A stretch of 64,000 bases of DNA from Arachidicoccus terrestris (lineage in GTDB: Bacteria > Bacteroidota > Bacteroidia > Chitinophagales > Chitinophagaceae), in assembly GCF_020042345.1 (NCBI RefSeq), contig NZ_CP083387.1, positions 4,526,001-4,590,000 of the forward strand, given 5' to 3'. The notes below the pieces were generated by a model. It was not told the origin of the DNA and searched no databases. It saw only the letters and a list, made by a program, of their open reading frames with translations. The translations under genes and the position numbers were made by a program. Below, in pieces: positions 1-10,400 of the stretch. Position 1 is the first letter of the stretch. Every line of letters starts with the position of its first letter.

Positions 1-44
1 TGCCCTTTAGCAGAAACCTAAGATAAAAGAAATTATTATAATAT

Positions 45-620
45 ATGCAATTACCCATTATCGCCTACGGTACGCCTATTCTAAGAAAAGTGGCGCGCAA
101 TATAGACGCTGATTATCCCGATCTGAAAAAATTGATCGAAGATATGTGGGAGACTTTATATGCCAGTAATGGTGTTGGTTTAGCCGCTCCGCAGATTAAC
201 CGGGATATCCGTTTATTTTTGGTGGATAGTGAGGTCATATTTAACAACATGGAGCCGGATGACGAACCCTATCCGGATGCACCTGGTATCAAGCGTGTTT
301 TCATCAATGCAAAGATCAAAAAACTGGAAGGTGAACCTTGGTCATATAATGAAGGCTGTCTGAGTATTCCAAAGATCAATGAAGATGTTATCCGGCCCGA
401 AACCGTTGTACTGGAATATCAGGACGAGAACTTTGAACATCATACCGAGACCTTTATCGGTATGACTGCTCGCATCATTCAACATGAATATGATCATATA
501 GAAGGCAAGCTTTTTATCGACTACCTGAAACCCCTTAAAAAGAAGCTCCTGCAGCGTAAGCTGACAGATATCTCTAAAGGAAAGGTGCAGGTAGGATATA
601 AGATGCTGTTCCCTAAATAG
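45..620 (+). CDS. def: Peptide deformylase
   Basis: Removes the N-formyl group from nascent proteins in the cytoplasm, using a divalent metal. All three family motifs are visible in the 191-residue product: GVGLAAPQ at residues 43-50, EGCLSIP at 103-109 (Cys105 is a metal ligand) and HEYDH at 147-151 (His147 and His151 are ligands, Glu148 is catalytic). A short acidic insertion rich in Glu, Asp and Pro lies between motifs 1 and 2 (about residues 68-82), as in many Bacteroidota homologues. Length is normal for the family. The first ATG is used because the protein starts directly with the usual N-terminal strand. The upstream neighbour is outside the window, so operon membership cannot be judged. 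Confidence 0.97.
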   Translation: MQLPIIAYGTPILRKVARNIDADYPDLKKLIEDMWETLYASNGVGLAAPQINRDIRLFLVDSEVIFNNMEPDDEPYPDAPGIKRVFINAKIKKLEGEPWSYNEGCLSIPKINEDVIRPETVVLEYQDENFEHHTETFIGMTARIIQHEYDHIEGKLFIDYLKPLKKKLLQRKLTDISKGKVQVGYKMLFPK

Positions 621-694
621 ATCCGAACCGAATAAAAAGGCCTGGTTGCGCTTATCTTAAGACGTAATCTTTTTTTGGCAGTTATTTATAATGT

Positions 695-1705
695 ATGCCA
701 CCCAATAAAGCACCAACCGGACAGCAGATCCGTATATCACCTTTAAGAAGCCTGATCGCCATACTATTGGTGTTGCTTTGCAATGCCAGCATAGTATTGA
801 TTCCTGGAATCGCAAATGCGCAATTTGTCAATGAGGGAGATACATTACGTCCCGGAGATACATTGCTGGCGGCGGATAACCTGACACTGCCCGTGGTTAT
901 TGTCAATTCTGTGAACAGCAGTCAGCTACTCAGACGGATTAAAAATGATACCAGTTTCTATAAGGCTTTTAAAACACTTCGGGTCGTCAACTATAATTCC
1001 GATAATCATATTGAGGTATATAATAAGAAGGGAAAGGTAAAGGCAAGCTATCAAAGCCAGGCAGTGCAAATTCGCCAGGGAGGCTGTAGAACGACCCGTA
1101 TTCTGGAGCAGAAAACGACAGGTGATTTTTTAGACCGGAAAGGGAATTATAACTATACCATTGGCGATCTGTTCGCAGGCCTTTTTTTTGCCAAGGGCAA
1201 GGTCTGCGGTGAGACGAATATCGTAGCCGGACATATGAATTTTGAAACCAGCGGGCTTTCCGGTATTGAGAAGAAAAAGGAACAACTCAAAATGCTCTTT
1301 TTTAACCCTGGCAAAAAGATCCCGGGGATCCCTTTTATTGGTGATAAGTTAGATCTCTATGATAAGGAAGCCTTGAAAAAATATAATTATCGGCTGGACA
1401 CCGTGACCTACGGTGAAAATCATGGATACGAATTCACCATTACACCTAAACCAGGTGCCAGAGGGGTGGTCATTGATTATATGCGGACCATCTTCGATGC
1501 TGAAACCATGGACGTTTTATATAGGTCTTACTCCCTAAGCTATAAAGCGGGTGTGTATGATTTTGACGTCAAAATGCAAGTAAAGCTAGGCGTTAGAAAG
1601 GGGCAGCTGGTACCCGTAGACCTGCATTACAAAGGTAACTGGAGCGTTTTATTCAAAGGCAGGGAAAGAGCCAGTTTCTCAGCCAGTTTGTCTGATTTTC
1701 GTTAA
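695..1705 (+). CDS. Secreted protein of unknown function
   Basis: A 336-residue protein I do not recognise. The N-terminus has a polar stretch, then a hydrophobic segment (about residues 18-40) ending at a likely signal peptidase I site after AlaAsnAla, so it is probably periplasmic or outer-membrane associated. The rest is rich in beta-type alternation, Lys and Tyr. The C-terminal third (about 255-336) reads like the beta-strand repeats of DUF3108-like or lipocalin-like periplasmic proteins, but no catalytic motif is visible. The gene stands alone, 74 bases after def. Another start is possible because the region before the hydrophobic segment is long and polar. Confidence 0.75.
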   Translation: MPPNKAPTGQQIRISPLRSLIAILLVLLCNASIVLIPGIANAQFVNEGDTLRPGDTLLAADNLTLPVVIVNSVNSSQLLRRIKNDTSFYKAFKTLRVVNYNSDNHIEVYNKKGKVKASYQSQAVQIRQGGCRTTRILEQKTTGDFLDRKGNYNYTIGDLFAGLFFAKGKVCGETNIVAGHMNFETSGLSGIEKKKEQLKMLFFNPGKKIPGIPFIGDKLDLYDKEALKKYNYRLDTVTYGENHGYEFTITPKPGARGVVIDYMRTIFDAETMDVLYRSYSLSYKAGVYDFDVKMQVKLGVRKGQLVPVDLHYKGNWSVLFKGRERASFSASLSDFR

Positions 1706-2117
1706 TGTCGCTATTGGCAGCCAACCGATAATATCAACGTAAAGTTCCCTATAATTTAATTCCATTCGGCACAATCGTAAGCAAAAAATAATAAGGGGGA
1801 AAACGCGGCTCTATGGTGTTCTCTCCTAAAGATAGTCCCATTGCCCCTTCAGTCTATTATTTCGAAATTAAAGACGACCTATTAATCACCTCGTGGGCTA
1901 TTATAAAGATCATTTCCGGTTTGAAAAGGTCATAATATGCATAAACAATAATTTGTCATGCCCTGGTGGCTAGGTTGCTTATAATATAATTCTTATTATG
2001 TAGATTTGTAATAGCTGGCATCGGGTAATGCCCTCGGCCTGTTTGACATTAGTAGTAACTTTCTCATTAACAAAAACTTATAGGTCTTTTGTCATTTGCC
2101 AGATAGTTGTTGAACAC
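1706..2117. other. Intergenic region before hppA
   Basis: About 470 bases separate the secreted protein from the pyrophosphatase start. The sequence becomes increasingly AT-rich toward hppA. No ORF with recognisable content and no strong hairpin were seen outside the promoter-like end, which is listed separately. Confidence 0.5.
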
Positions 2118-2151
2118 TTTGTTAAATTTAATTTTTTAATCCTTATATTTG
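2118..2151 (+). promoter_or_regulatory. Bacteroidota-type promoter of hppA
   Basis: TATATTTG at 2144-2151 matches the TAnnTTTG -7 box. A TTTG lies at 2118-2121, 22 bases upstream, slightly longer than the usual 19-21 spacing. Transcription would start about 2157, giving a very short leader before the ATG at 2180. Confidence 0.6.
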
Positions 2152-2179
2152 TTTCATATTCATTTTTTAATTAAAAAAC

Positions 2180-4492
2180 ATGTCGTCTATGAACAATTTG
2201 TTTTATGTGGTACCTATCCTGGGTCTCATAGGTCTTATATTTACGATCATCAAGAGCAAGTGGGTTACGGCACAGGATCCGGGGCTGGATCGCATGAAAG
2301 AAATCTCTAATTATATTGCCGATGGCGCGATGGCCTTTCTAAAGTCTGAATATCGGGTTATGTTATATTTTGTTGTTATAGCAAGTATTCTCTTAGGGGT
2401 AATGGGTTATAGTAATAGTAGCTCTCACTGGTCAATCGCACTTTCTTTTGTTGCCGGCGCCTTCCTGAGCGCCCTGGCAGGTTTTATCGGTATGAGGATC
2501 GCCACCAAGGCCAATGTAAGAACCGCTAATGCAGCGAGAACCTCTCTTAGAAAAGCATTGGCTGTTTCCTTTACCGGAGGGTCGGTCATGGGTATGGGAG
2601 TGACTGGCTTGGCGGTAATGGGCTTAGGCGGGCTCTTTATAGTATTGTTAATGACTTTTGCTCCGGGTGCTCTCAGTGATACCGAGGAAGTTGCGAAGGC
2701 CATCGAAGTATTGACAGGCTTTAGTCTCGGAGCGGAAAGTATCGCATTATTTGCCCGTGTGGGTGGCGGTATATATACCAAGGCGGCTGATGTAGGCGCG
2801 GATCTGGTAGGTAAGGTAGAAGCCGGCATTCCGGAAGACGATCCCCGTAATCCAGCCACGATTGCGGATAATGTAGGCGATAATGTCGGAGATGTCGCCG
2901 GCATGGGCGCTGACCTCTTTGGCAGTTATGTTGCGACTATTCTTGCTACCATGGTCTTAGGCCATGAAGTTTTAGGCACTAGTGGTGTAGCATTGACAGA
3001 TGGCTACAATGGATTCTCTCCTATCCTACTGCCCATGTTGATTGCCGGTGCAGGTATTATTTTTTCTATTATCGGTACTTTCTTCGTTACCATCAGTGAA
3101 AATGCCGGACTTAGCACGGCAAAAGTACAGGCAGCTCTGAATAAGGGAAACTGGGGGGCGATCATCCTGACCGCTGTTGCCACATATTTTATAGTTAACT
3201 GGCTGTTGCCGGCAGACACGACCATGGTGTTACGGGGCACACATTTTACCAGAAATGGCGTATATGGTGCCGTTTTGGTAGGCCTTGGCGTAGGTACGTT
3301 AATGAGTATAATCACAGAATATTTTACGGCGATGGGTAAACGCCCGGTGAAAAGCATCATTCGTCAATCCGGTACCGGCCACGCGACCAATATCATTGGT
3401 GGGCTGGCAGTAGGTATGGAAAGTACGATGTTACCCATTATTGTACTGGCAGCCGGTATTTATGGATCCTTTCTTTGTGCCGGTCTATATGGGGTGGCTA
3501 TTGCTTCTGCAGGTATGATGGCCACGACTGCCATGCAGCTGGCTATCGATGCTTTTGGTCCGATTGCAGATAATGCCGGTGGTATCGCTGAAATGAGTGA
3601 ACTGCCCGGCGAGGTCCGAGAAAAAACAGATATACTGGATGCTGTAGGTAATACAACGGCGGCCACTGGTAAGGGGTTTGCTATTGCCTCCGCCGCTTTA
3701 ACTTCCTTAGCCTTATTTGCTGCCTTTGTCGGTATCGCCAAAATAGACGGCATCGACATCTACCGGGCTGACGTACTTGCAGGATTATTTATTGGCGCCA
3801 TGATTCCCTTTATATTTTCCTCTTTTGCGATTAGAGCGGTGGGTGAGGCAGCGATGGCTATGGTTGAAGAAGTTCGCAGACAGTTTAAAAATATTCCCGG
3901 TATTATGGAAGGCAAAGCCACGCCGGAATATGATAAATGTGTGGCGATTTCTACCAATGCTTCATTGAAAAAAATGTTGCTGCCGGGAGCTATCGCGCTT
4001 ATCAGTCCCTTAATCATTGGTTTTGTATTTGGCCCTGAGGTACTCGGCGGTTTTTTAGCCGGGGCGACCGTGTCAGGCGTGCTGATGGGTATGTTCCAGA
4101 ATAATGCCGGTGGCGCCTGGGATAATGCTAAAAAGTCCTTTGAAAAAGGCGTTGAGATCAATGGCGAAATGCACTACAAGAAATCAGATCCGCACAAAGC
4201 CTCTGTAACCGGTGATACAGTTGGAGACCCTTTTAAAGACACGTCAGGTCCTTCCATGAACATTCTCATTAAGTTGATGAGTATCGTTTCTTTGGTCATT
4301 GCGCCGACCATTGCCAAGCTGCATTCCGATGACATCCAGAAGAATCTCAAACAGAAGCAGGAAAACATTCAGCAACTACTGGGAACTGAGCATCAACAGG
4401 CATATATCAATCATCTTCTGATACAAAACAATGATACCGCAGCCTTATTCACAAGGCATGTTGCAGATAAAAAAGAATTATCAGGTTCATAA
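2180..4492 (+). CDS. hppA: Membrane-bound ion-pumping pyrophosphatase, K+-dependent type
   Basis: Couples pyrophosphate hydrolysis to Na+ and/or H+ export across the inner membrane. The 770-residue, strongly hydrophobic product has the family signature [11 protein letters not shown] at residues 204-214 and the second acidic Mg-PPi motif starting DNVGDNVGD at 230. The residue that decides K+ dependence lies in GNTTAA (490-495): Ala, not Lys, at 494. By the established rule this makes it a K+-requiring enzyme, a group that includes Na+ pumps. The gate-region motif reads DLFGSY, with Gly where some Na+-pumps have Glu, so the pumped ion is left open. The C-terminal ~55 residues form a polar tail. 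It is monocistronic, with its own promoter and terminator. Confidence 0.97.
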   Translation: MSSMNNLFYVVPILGLIGLIFTIIKSKWVTAQDPGLDRMKEISNYIADGAMAFLKSEYRVMLYFVVIASILLGVMGYSNSSSHWSIALSFVAGAFLSALAGFIGMRIATKANVRTANAARTSLRKALAVSFTGGSVMGMGVTGLAVMGLGGLFIVLLMTFAPGALSDTEEVAKAIEVLTGFSLGAESIALFARVGGGIYTKAADVGADLVGKVEAGIPEDDPRNPATIADNVGDNVGDVAGMGADLFGSYVATILATMVLGHEVLGTSGVALTDGYNGFSPILLPMLIAGAGIIFSIIGTFFVTISENAGLSTAKVQAALNKGNWGAIILTAVATYFIVNWLLPADTTMVLRGTHFTRNGVYGAVLVGLGVGTLMSIITEYFTAMGKRPVKSIIRQSGTGHATNIIGGLAVGMESTMLPIIVLAAGIYGSFLCAGLYGVAIASAGMMATTAMQLAIDAFGPIADNAGGIAEMSELPGEVREKTDILDAVGNTTAATGKGFAIASAALTSLALFAAFVGIAKIDGIDIYRADVLAGLFIGAMIPFIFSSFAIRAVGEAAMAMVEEVRRQFKNIPGIMEGKATPEYDKCVAISTNASLKKMLLPGAIALISPLIIGFVFGPEVLGGFLAGATVSGVLMGMFQNNAGGAWDNAKKSFEKGVEINGEMHYKKSDPHKASVTGDTVGDPFKDTSGPSMNILIKLMSIVSLVIAPTIAKLHSDDIQKNLKQKQENIQQLLGTEHQQAYINHLLIQNNDTAALFTRHVADKKELSGS

Positions 4493-4501
4493 CATAGATA
4501 C

Positions 4502-4529
4502 AAAAGAGCAGCTGATCGCTGCTCTTTTT
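4502..4529 (+). terminator. Rho-independent terminator after hppA
   Basis: An 11-bp perfect stem (4502-4512 with 4518-4528), 5-base loop and T run, 10 bases after the hppA stop. Confidence 0.9.
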
Positions 4530-4583
4530 GTTTCGATTCCGTAATTTTGATGTTTTCCTATAATAAAACGGGTAGAGGACGTC

Positions 4584-4865
4584 ATGCAAAGAATTTCCTG
4601 GTTAGCTAAAATCGCGTTTATTTTCAACATCATCTATTTTGTAGATCTTTTGCTGCGTTTTAAGATAATAGCCAACCAACTGCAACAAGGGCCGATAGGG
4701 CTCCTTGGGGGCTGGTTACTGGCTCCTGTGTTTAATCTGGCACTGCTGTTCTCCATCATTCTTATTAAAAGAAAAGGAAAGCCCCTACCCGTCTCAAAGT
4801 GGATCTGGGTATTTTGCCTTTGCTGTTTCATATTCCAAACAGTTTTATTTTTATTTTATGATTAA
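4584..4865 (+). CDS. Small three-helix membrane protein
   Basis: A 93-residue hydrophobic protein with about three membrane segments (about residues 7-27, 40-60 and 72-91), separated by short basic or Gly-rich loops. I do not recognise a family. Its last 8 bases overlap the start of the queuosine-precursor transporter, which implies translational coupling, so it may be an accessory of that transporter. A purine-rich GAGGA sits just before the ATG. Confidence 0.7.
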   Translation: MQRISWLAKIAFIFNIIYFVDLLLRFKIIANQLQQGPIGLLGGWLLAPVFNLALLFSIILIKRKGKPLPVSKWIWVFCLCCFIFQTVLFLFYD

Positions 4866-5679
4866 TCGATTTTTAAAGGACCGTCCCTCTAAACTGTTCT
4901 TAGGCTTTACCGCTTTTTTTGTAGCCAATGCCCTGATTGCAGAATGTATCGGCGGGAAAATCTTTTCTTTGGAAAAGGTTTTTGGGTTTCAGCCTGCGAA
5001 CCTGACATTATTCGGAGAAAGCGGCCTTTCTTTTACCTTGACCTGCGGCGTGTTGTTATGGCCCCTGGAGTTTGTCATTACCGACATTGTAAATGAGTTC
5101 TTCGGCCCCAAAGCAGTGAGAAGAATTAGCTATACTGCGATCATTTTGATTGCGTATGCCTTTATCATGTTTTATTTGTCCATTCATATTCCATCAGCAG
5201 ATTTTTGGATCACTTCGGGCAAAGAAAAAGGTATTGATAATATGCAAAAAGCCTTTAATGGTATTTTCGGGCAGGGTATGTGGATTATTATCGGCTCCCT
5301 GGTTGCCTTTCTCTTCTCCCAGTTGGTAGACGTCTATGTGTTCCAGAAGATCAAAAAAAGAACCGGCGATAAAATGATCTGGCTTAGGGCAACAGGCTCT
5401 ACCTTGGTTTCCCAACTGGTGGACAGTTATATTGTATTGATTATTGCCTTTAAGATCGGCAATAATTGGGCCTGGTCTCTGGTACTGGCTATCGGTGTAA
5501 TGAATTATATCTATAAGTTTGTGGTAGCAATTATTATGACACCTGTTATCATCTATGTAGAGAAATGGATCGAGCGTTATGTGGGCAAGGAAACAGCCCA
5601 TAAAATGCGGCTTAGTGCCATGGGGCAGGAAGCCGATTCAAAGGACGATGGCTTTGCAAATATACCAACAGCGGGTTAA
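4858..5679 (+). CDS. yhhQ: Queuosine-precursor transporter (YhhQ/VUT family)
   Basis: A 273-residue inner-membrane protein of the VUT/DUF165 family, whose characterised members import queuosine precursors for tRNA modification. About six hydrophobic segments are visible. Family features include the conserved N-terminal region with an AECIGGKIF motif, the membrane Thr-Asp-Ile-Val-Asn-Glu segment, and a later Gln-Leu-Val-Asp-Ser-Tyr segment. The frame is open further upstream to 4705, but that extension is read from the other frame of the preceding gene. The ATG at 4858, overlapping the previous stop by 8 bases, gives the normal family N-terminus. The acidic C-terminal tail is variable. Confidence 0.9.
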   Translation: MINRFLKDRPSKLFLGFTAFFVANALIAECIGGKIFSLEKVFGFQPANLTLFGESGLSFTLTCGVLLWPLEFVITDIVNEFFGPKAVRRISYTAIILIAYAFIMFYLSIHIPSADFWITSGKEKGIDNMQKAFNGIFGQGMWIIIGSLVAFLFSQLVDVYVFQKIKKRTGDKMIWLRATGSTLVSQLVDSYIVLIIAFKIGNNWAWSLVLAIGVMNYIYKFVVAIIMTPVIIYVEKWIERYVGKETAHKMRLSAMGQEADSKDDGFANIPTAG

Positions 5680-5850
5680 TCAATACATCTTCTGTATTTT
5701 TTACTTAATGTAGTAGTGTTCTAAGAGGCGAAACACGGGTATTGCCCCAGATTATACATTGCCCTGATTAAGGAAATTTTGCGGATAGATTTCTCTTCTT
5801 GCTGGCAAATCATTACATTTAAGGGAGAAATTGTGATAAATCAATCGTCA

Positions 5851-6513
5851 ATGAATGTATATTTTATGAGTGGCCTGGGGGCGGATGAGCATATGTTTTT
5901 AAAAACAACACTTCCTGAAGGCTTCGAAATACATCATTTGGCTTGGCTAAAGCCTTTAAAAAATGAGCCCTTTCCGGCCTATGCCAGACGGCTAGCGGAA
6001 GGAATCGACGAATCGCAACCATTTTTATTAGTGGGTCTTTCTTTGGGGGGAATGATGGCCATTGAAATGAATAAATTTCTGCAACCGGATTATACCATTC
6101 TCATATCCAGTGTTACCAATAGAGAAGGATTGCCTTTTTGGTTTAAATTGGCCAGCTTAACCGGCATTTATAGGATTGTCCCCAATTATTTTTATCATCA
6201 TCGAAACTTTATCACGGCCTGGCTCCTGGGCGCACAGTCTAAAGAAGACAAAGTTTTATTGAGTAAAGTAATGCTAAATGCTGATCCTGTATTTGTAAAA
6301 TGGGCCGTGCCAAGGATATTAAAATGGGACAACCATTTTATTCCCGCAAAAATGAAGCATGTACATGGTACGGCGGACGTTATTTTGCCTTACCGGCCCA
6401 ATAAAAGAACTTTGCCGGTTGAAAAAGGAACCCATTTCATGGTGTACAACCGGGCTGGTGAAGTTAACCGGCTGCTAAAAGATATACTGAACAAAGCAGG
6501 TATCCAGCCTTAA
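5851..6513 (+). CDS. Alpha/beta hydrolase
   Basis: A 220-residue single-domain alpha/beta hydrolase, probably a cytoplasmic esterase or lipase-like enzyme; substrate unknown. The nucleophile elbow is GLSLGG with Ser65, a plausible acid is Asp176 in HGTADV, and the catalytic His is His195 in GTHFMV. The frame is open upstream to a TTG at 5779. A GTG at 5833 has a good GGGAGA four bases before it and is a credible alternative start. The ATG at 5851 is preferred because it begins directly at the first core beta-strand. No signal peptide and no linked operon partner. Confidence 0.82.
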   Translation: MNVYFMSGLGADEHMFLKTTLPEGFEIHHLAWLKPLKNEPFPAYARRLAEGIDESQPFLLVGLSLGGMMAIEMNKFLQPDYTILISSVTNREGLPFWFKLASLTGIYRIVPNYFYHHRNFITAWLLGAQSKEDKVLLSKVMLNADPVFVKWAVPRILKWDNHFIPAKMKHVHGTADVILPYRPNKRTLPVEKGTHFMVYNRAGEVNRLLKDILNKAGIQP

Positions 6514-7410
6514 ATTTAAGATGTTCACTACAGGTATTAAATCAGCGGACGTCGGCGTACATTTATACACCTTCTTAATAATCTATCCGTAACTGTTAAA
6601 CTCGATCGTATATTTTGACTCCTGATACATTGTTGTTGCCTAAGGGCTAATTACAGCGAATTATCTTATCCACGAACCTGAACTCGTTTTCTTTTTTACA
6701 GGAAGAAATTGTTGCCTAAACGCCTGTTTATAAAAAATATTCTCCGGAAAGTTCATGACTTGTACAGGTACCGCTTGTGTGGCATCTGGCTAATAACCAT
6801 TCGGTTATAGTTATGATATTAACAATTATAACATTAATTAGATTAAAAATATTGTAGCAAATTAACAATTAGAATAATCATTTCTTGTAAATTTTGTTTG
6901 TTTTACACCTTTATCCCTCGTTTTATATTAAGTATAAAATATTTATAATCAATGTAATATTGTGTGTTTAGTTCCTGGTAATTCGCACTACGGAAACGAT
7001 TCCGTAGAAAATTTAGTTTTGAATGATCTGCAATGGCTATCTTAGCCTTTGACATTTTTTAACAAAGAAAAATCTGTAAATGGAATTATTCTTTAAGGAT
7101 ATGTTGATACATACGACTATTTGGAAATGCTATTTGAAAAGGCTGAAGATTGCGGGCATTTTTTCGGATTGTAGCGTGAAAACCTTTTCACTTTCAATCC
7201 GTCCTTATTACTGATTTCTACTACATACAGGTATTAAAACTCGAAGTATCCAGAGCCATTCCTGTTTGCCTGACTTACACCTTTTTCCAATTGGCAATAG
7301 GGATCATATTTTACATCTATTCTGAATTTCATTTTGGTTGCAGTCGAGCTGCATAATTTATTTTTTAACGATTAAAAAAGGAGGTATTCTACGAGAGACC
7401 AGAATAAACA
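6514..7410. other. Long regulatory/intergenic region before susC1
   Basis: Nearly 1 kb without a supported gene. It is AT-rich, with several short IRs, the clearest at 6988-7007 and 7411-7459 (listed separately). No exact TAnnTTTG box was found. No decayed gene was recognised on either strand. Confidence 0.5.
6988..7007. promoter_or_regulatory. 8-bp perfect inverted repeat, candidate operator
   Basis: CTACGGAA and TTCCGTAG flank a 4-base spacer. It lies about 490 bases upstream of susC1 in otherwise AT-rich DNA. No T run follows, so it is more likely a protein-binding dyad or RNA hairpin than a terminator. Confidence 0.4.
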
Positions 7411-7459
7411 CCTCTGAAGAACACTTCAGAGGCTACTTTCCGTTAACCCTGAAGTAGCC
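7411..7459 (+). promoter_or_regulatory. Overlapping hairpins in the susC1 leader
   Basis: A 9-bp perfect stem (7411-7419 with 7424-7432, 4-base loop) is followed by an 8-bp stem (7431-7438 with 7452-7459). The two share GG at 7431-7432, so both cannot be fully paired together. CTTCAG at 7424-7429 can also pair with CTGAAG at 7449-7454, giving a third mutually exclusive fold. The structure ends 36 bases before the susC1 ATG and has no T run. Confidence 0.5.
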
Positions 7460-7495
7460 ACCCACACATCACTCAATTATTAAAACTATTTTTTC

Positions 7496-10400
7496 ATGAA
7501 AGAAACACATCCAAAAGTTTCTGGTATCTGCTATTTTACCAGAAACCCACTAAAGACTTTCTCTCTGGCGGTCATCGCACTGTTGTTTACGGGAATATCT
7601 ACCAGCCAGGCAACTCCCCACAAAACAGTTTCTTTTACAAAAGAAACGGACCATTATCAACAAATGGTTTCAGGGATAGTCCGGGACACATCCGGTGCAC
7701 CCATTGAGGGTGCTTCGGTTGAAGTGGCCGGTTCAAAAAGGGGTACCCTCACAGACGCCCAGGGACACTATCAAATTGAAGCCGCCAGCGGCGCCACGCT
7801 TGTATTTAGATTTGTCGGCTACATAGAACAATCCATCCAGGTAAAAGGCAACGAACTGAATGTTAGCCTTGTACCGGAAACGACCACTTTAGACGAAGTG
7901 GTGATGATCGGTTATGGTACCCAAAAGAAAAGGGATTTAACGGGTGCTGTATCCACGGTCAACACGGAACGATTAAAAAATGAAAACCCTACTTCGTTAC
8001 AGGATATTATGCGTTCCAACGTACCGGGGCTGGCCGTTCCTTATAGTACATCTGCCAAACCGTCCGGAGATTTTCAGATACGCGGTAAGAATACTTTGAA
8101 TGCGGGGGCAACACCGCTAATTGTTCTGGACGGAGTGATCTATTATGGTTCGATCAATGATATTAATCCAGATGATATAGCGTCCGTGGATGTCTTAAAG
8201 GACGCAAGCTCTGTTGCTGTATATGGTGCAAAAGCTGCTGAAGGTGTCATTGCCATTACCACCAAGAAGGGTAAAACCGGCAAACCAACCGTTTCAGTGA
8301 ATGCCAACTATGGCAGAGTTACCCCGGAAATCAACCGGCGTCCTTACGATGCGGCAGGCTATGTCAAGTTTAGAGAAAACGTGGCGCTAAGCCAGAACGC
8401 CTCAACGGCAGAGCCTTATGAATATAGTGACCCCAGAAAATTGCCGAGTGATATAAGCGTAGACGAGTGGCTGGCCTATGATGGCTCTAAGGGGGACCCT
8501 GTACGTATCTGGCTGCAGCGGTTGTTGATGAGAAATGTAGAGATAGACAATTATCTGGCCGGGCGCAGTGTTAACTGGTACGATATGATCATCAATAGCG
8601 GTACCCAGCAAAACTATACCGCGAGCTTGTCCGGAAAAACGGACCGGGTATCCTATTATTGGTCTGCCGGTTATCAGAATAACGAAGGTGTTGTTTATGG
8701 AGACAAGTATTCTATTGTCAGGAGCCGTTTAAACCTGGATGCGAAAGTAACGGATTTTTTCAGCATGGGTATGAATCTGGGCTTTGCCGTCAGAGATGAA
8801 AGCGGCGTACCTGCGGACTGGGACCGGGCTATAACCAACTCTCCCTTGGGTTCCATTTATACTGATGATTCGTCCACATTGCGCTATAGTCCTAACGACC
8901 AACAAGGCCTGGGAGAAACCGAGAATGTACTGGCGGGGCCGACCTTTACAGACCGGCTTAAAAAGTATTACACGCTCAATACTAATTTTTACGGAAAAGT
9001 AAAGTTACCCTTTGGTATTCAGTATCAGGTAAACTTCACGCCTCAATTTGAGTGGTATCAATATTACAACCACAATTCTTCTCAGTTTATCGGTTCCAAC
9101 TGGGAGGTACAAGGAGGTATTGCGCATAGAGAGCATTCAGTTACGTACCAATGGAATATCGATAACCTGCTGACCTGGAATCACGACTTTGGAGATCATC
9201 ATTTTGAAGTTACCTTACTGCAGAATGCGGAAAAATACCAGTACTGGAAAGACTTAGTGGATAACAATGGCTTTGTACCGAATGACAACCTAGGTTATCA
9301 TAATATTGGTGCAGGTACTAATCCGATCCCTTCCAGCGATGACCAGTACGGTACAGGTCAGGCTTTTATGGGTAGACTCATTTATTCTTATAAACAACGT
9401 TATCTTTTGACCGCCTCCGTGAGAAGGGATGGTTATTCCGCCTTCGGAGATGATTTTAAATGGGGTACTTTCCCGGCCGTGGCGCTGGGTTGGGAGTTTA
9501 CAAAGGAGCCCTGGTTTAAAACCAACTGGTTAGACTACGGAAAGTTGCGTCTCTCCTATGGTATAAACGGCAACCGTGATATCGGCCGTTATGTTGCGCT
9601 GTCTAATATTACCACCGGCAAATATTTTCATGTGGGTGAAGACGGCGCAGTAGAATCTGTCAGTGAACTGTTCGTTGCTAATATGGCTAATCCTCGCCTC
9701 CAATGGGAAAGAACGGCCGCCTATAATGTCGGTCTGGATTTTAAAATGTTCCATGGTGTCATCTCCGGGAGTATCGACGCTTATAAAAGTAGAACGACCA
9801 ATCTGCTTGTTAAGCGTTCGTTGCCTGATCTTATCGGATTTAGCTATATCTGGACCAACCTGGGCAGAATTGATAATAAAGGGCTTGAGTTTGCACTGAC
9901 TTCACAAAATATCAATCGTTCCAACTTTAAATGGAGCAGTTCTTTTAATTTTTCTTTAAACCGCAATAAGATCGTCAGTCTCTATGGCGATCAGCAGGAT
10001 ATTCGTGATGAAGAAGGTAACGTAATCGACCACCGGGAGCCGGATGATATTGCAAATGGCTGGTTTATCGGCCATCCACTGGATGTGGTCTGGGATTATA
10101 AAGTGTTGGGTGTTTATTCCACCGATGAGGCAGATCTGGCGAATAAATACGGACAGCAGCCTGGTGACTTTAAGATTGAAGATGTTAACGGCGACGGCAA
10201 GTACACGAATGAGGACAAACAGTTCCTGGGTTATAAAAATCCAAGATATACTTGGTCGTTGCGCAATGATTTTACCTTCCTGAATAACTTCAATTTTTCT
10301 TTTGTGATTTATTCAAAGCTGGGAGGGATGTCTCAGTATAATACCGCTAAAAACAACAGCGGATTTATTGACCGCAGTAGTTGGTATGATCTGCCTTACT

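Noticed and set aside
4705-4857. In-frame upstream extension of the queuosine-precursor transporter
   Set aside because: It lies inside the 93-residue gene in another frame; the ATG at 4858 overlaps that gene's stop and gives the family N-terminus.
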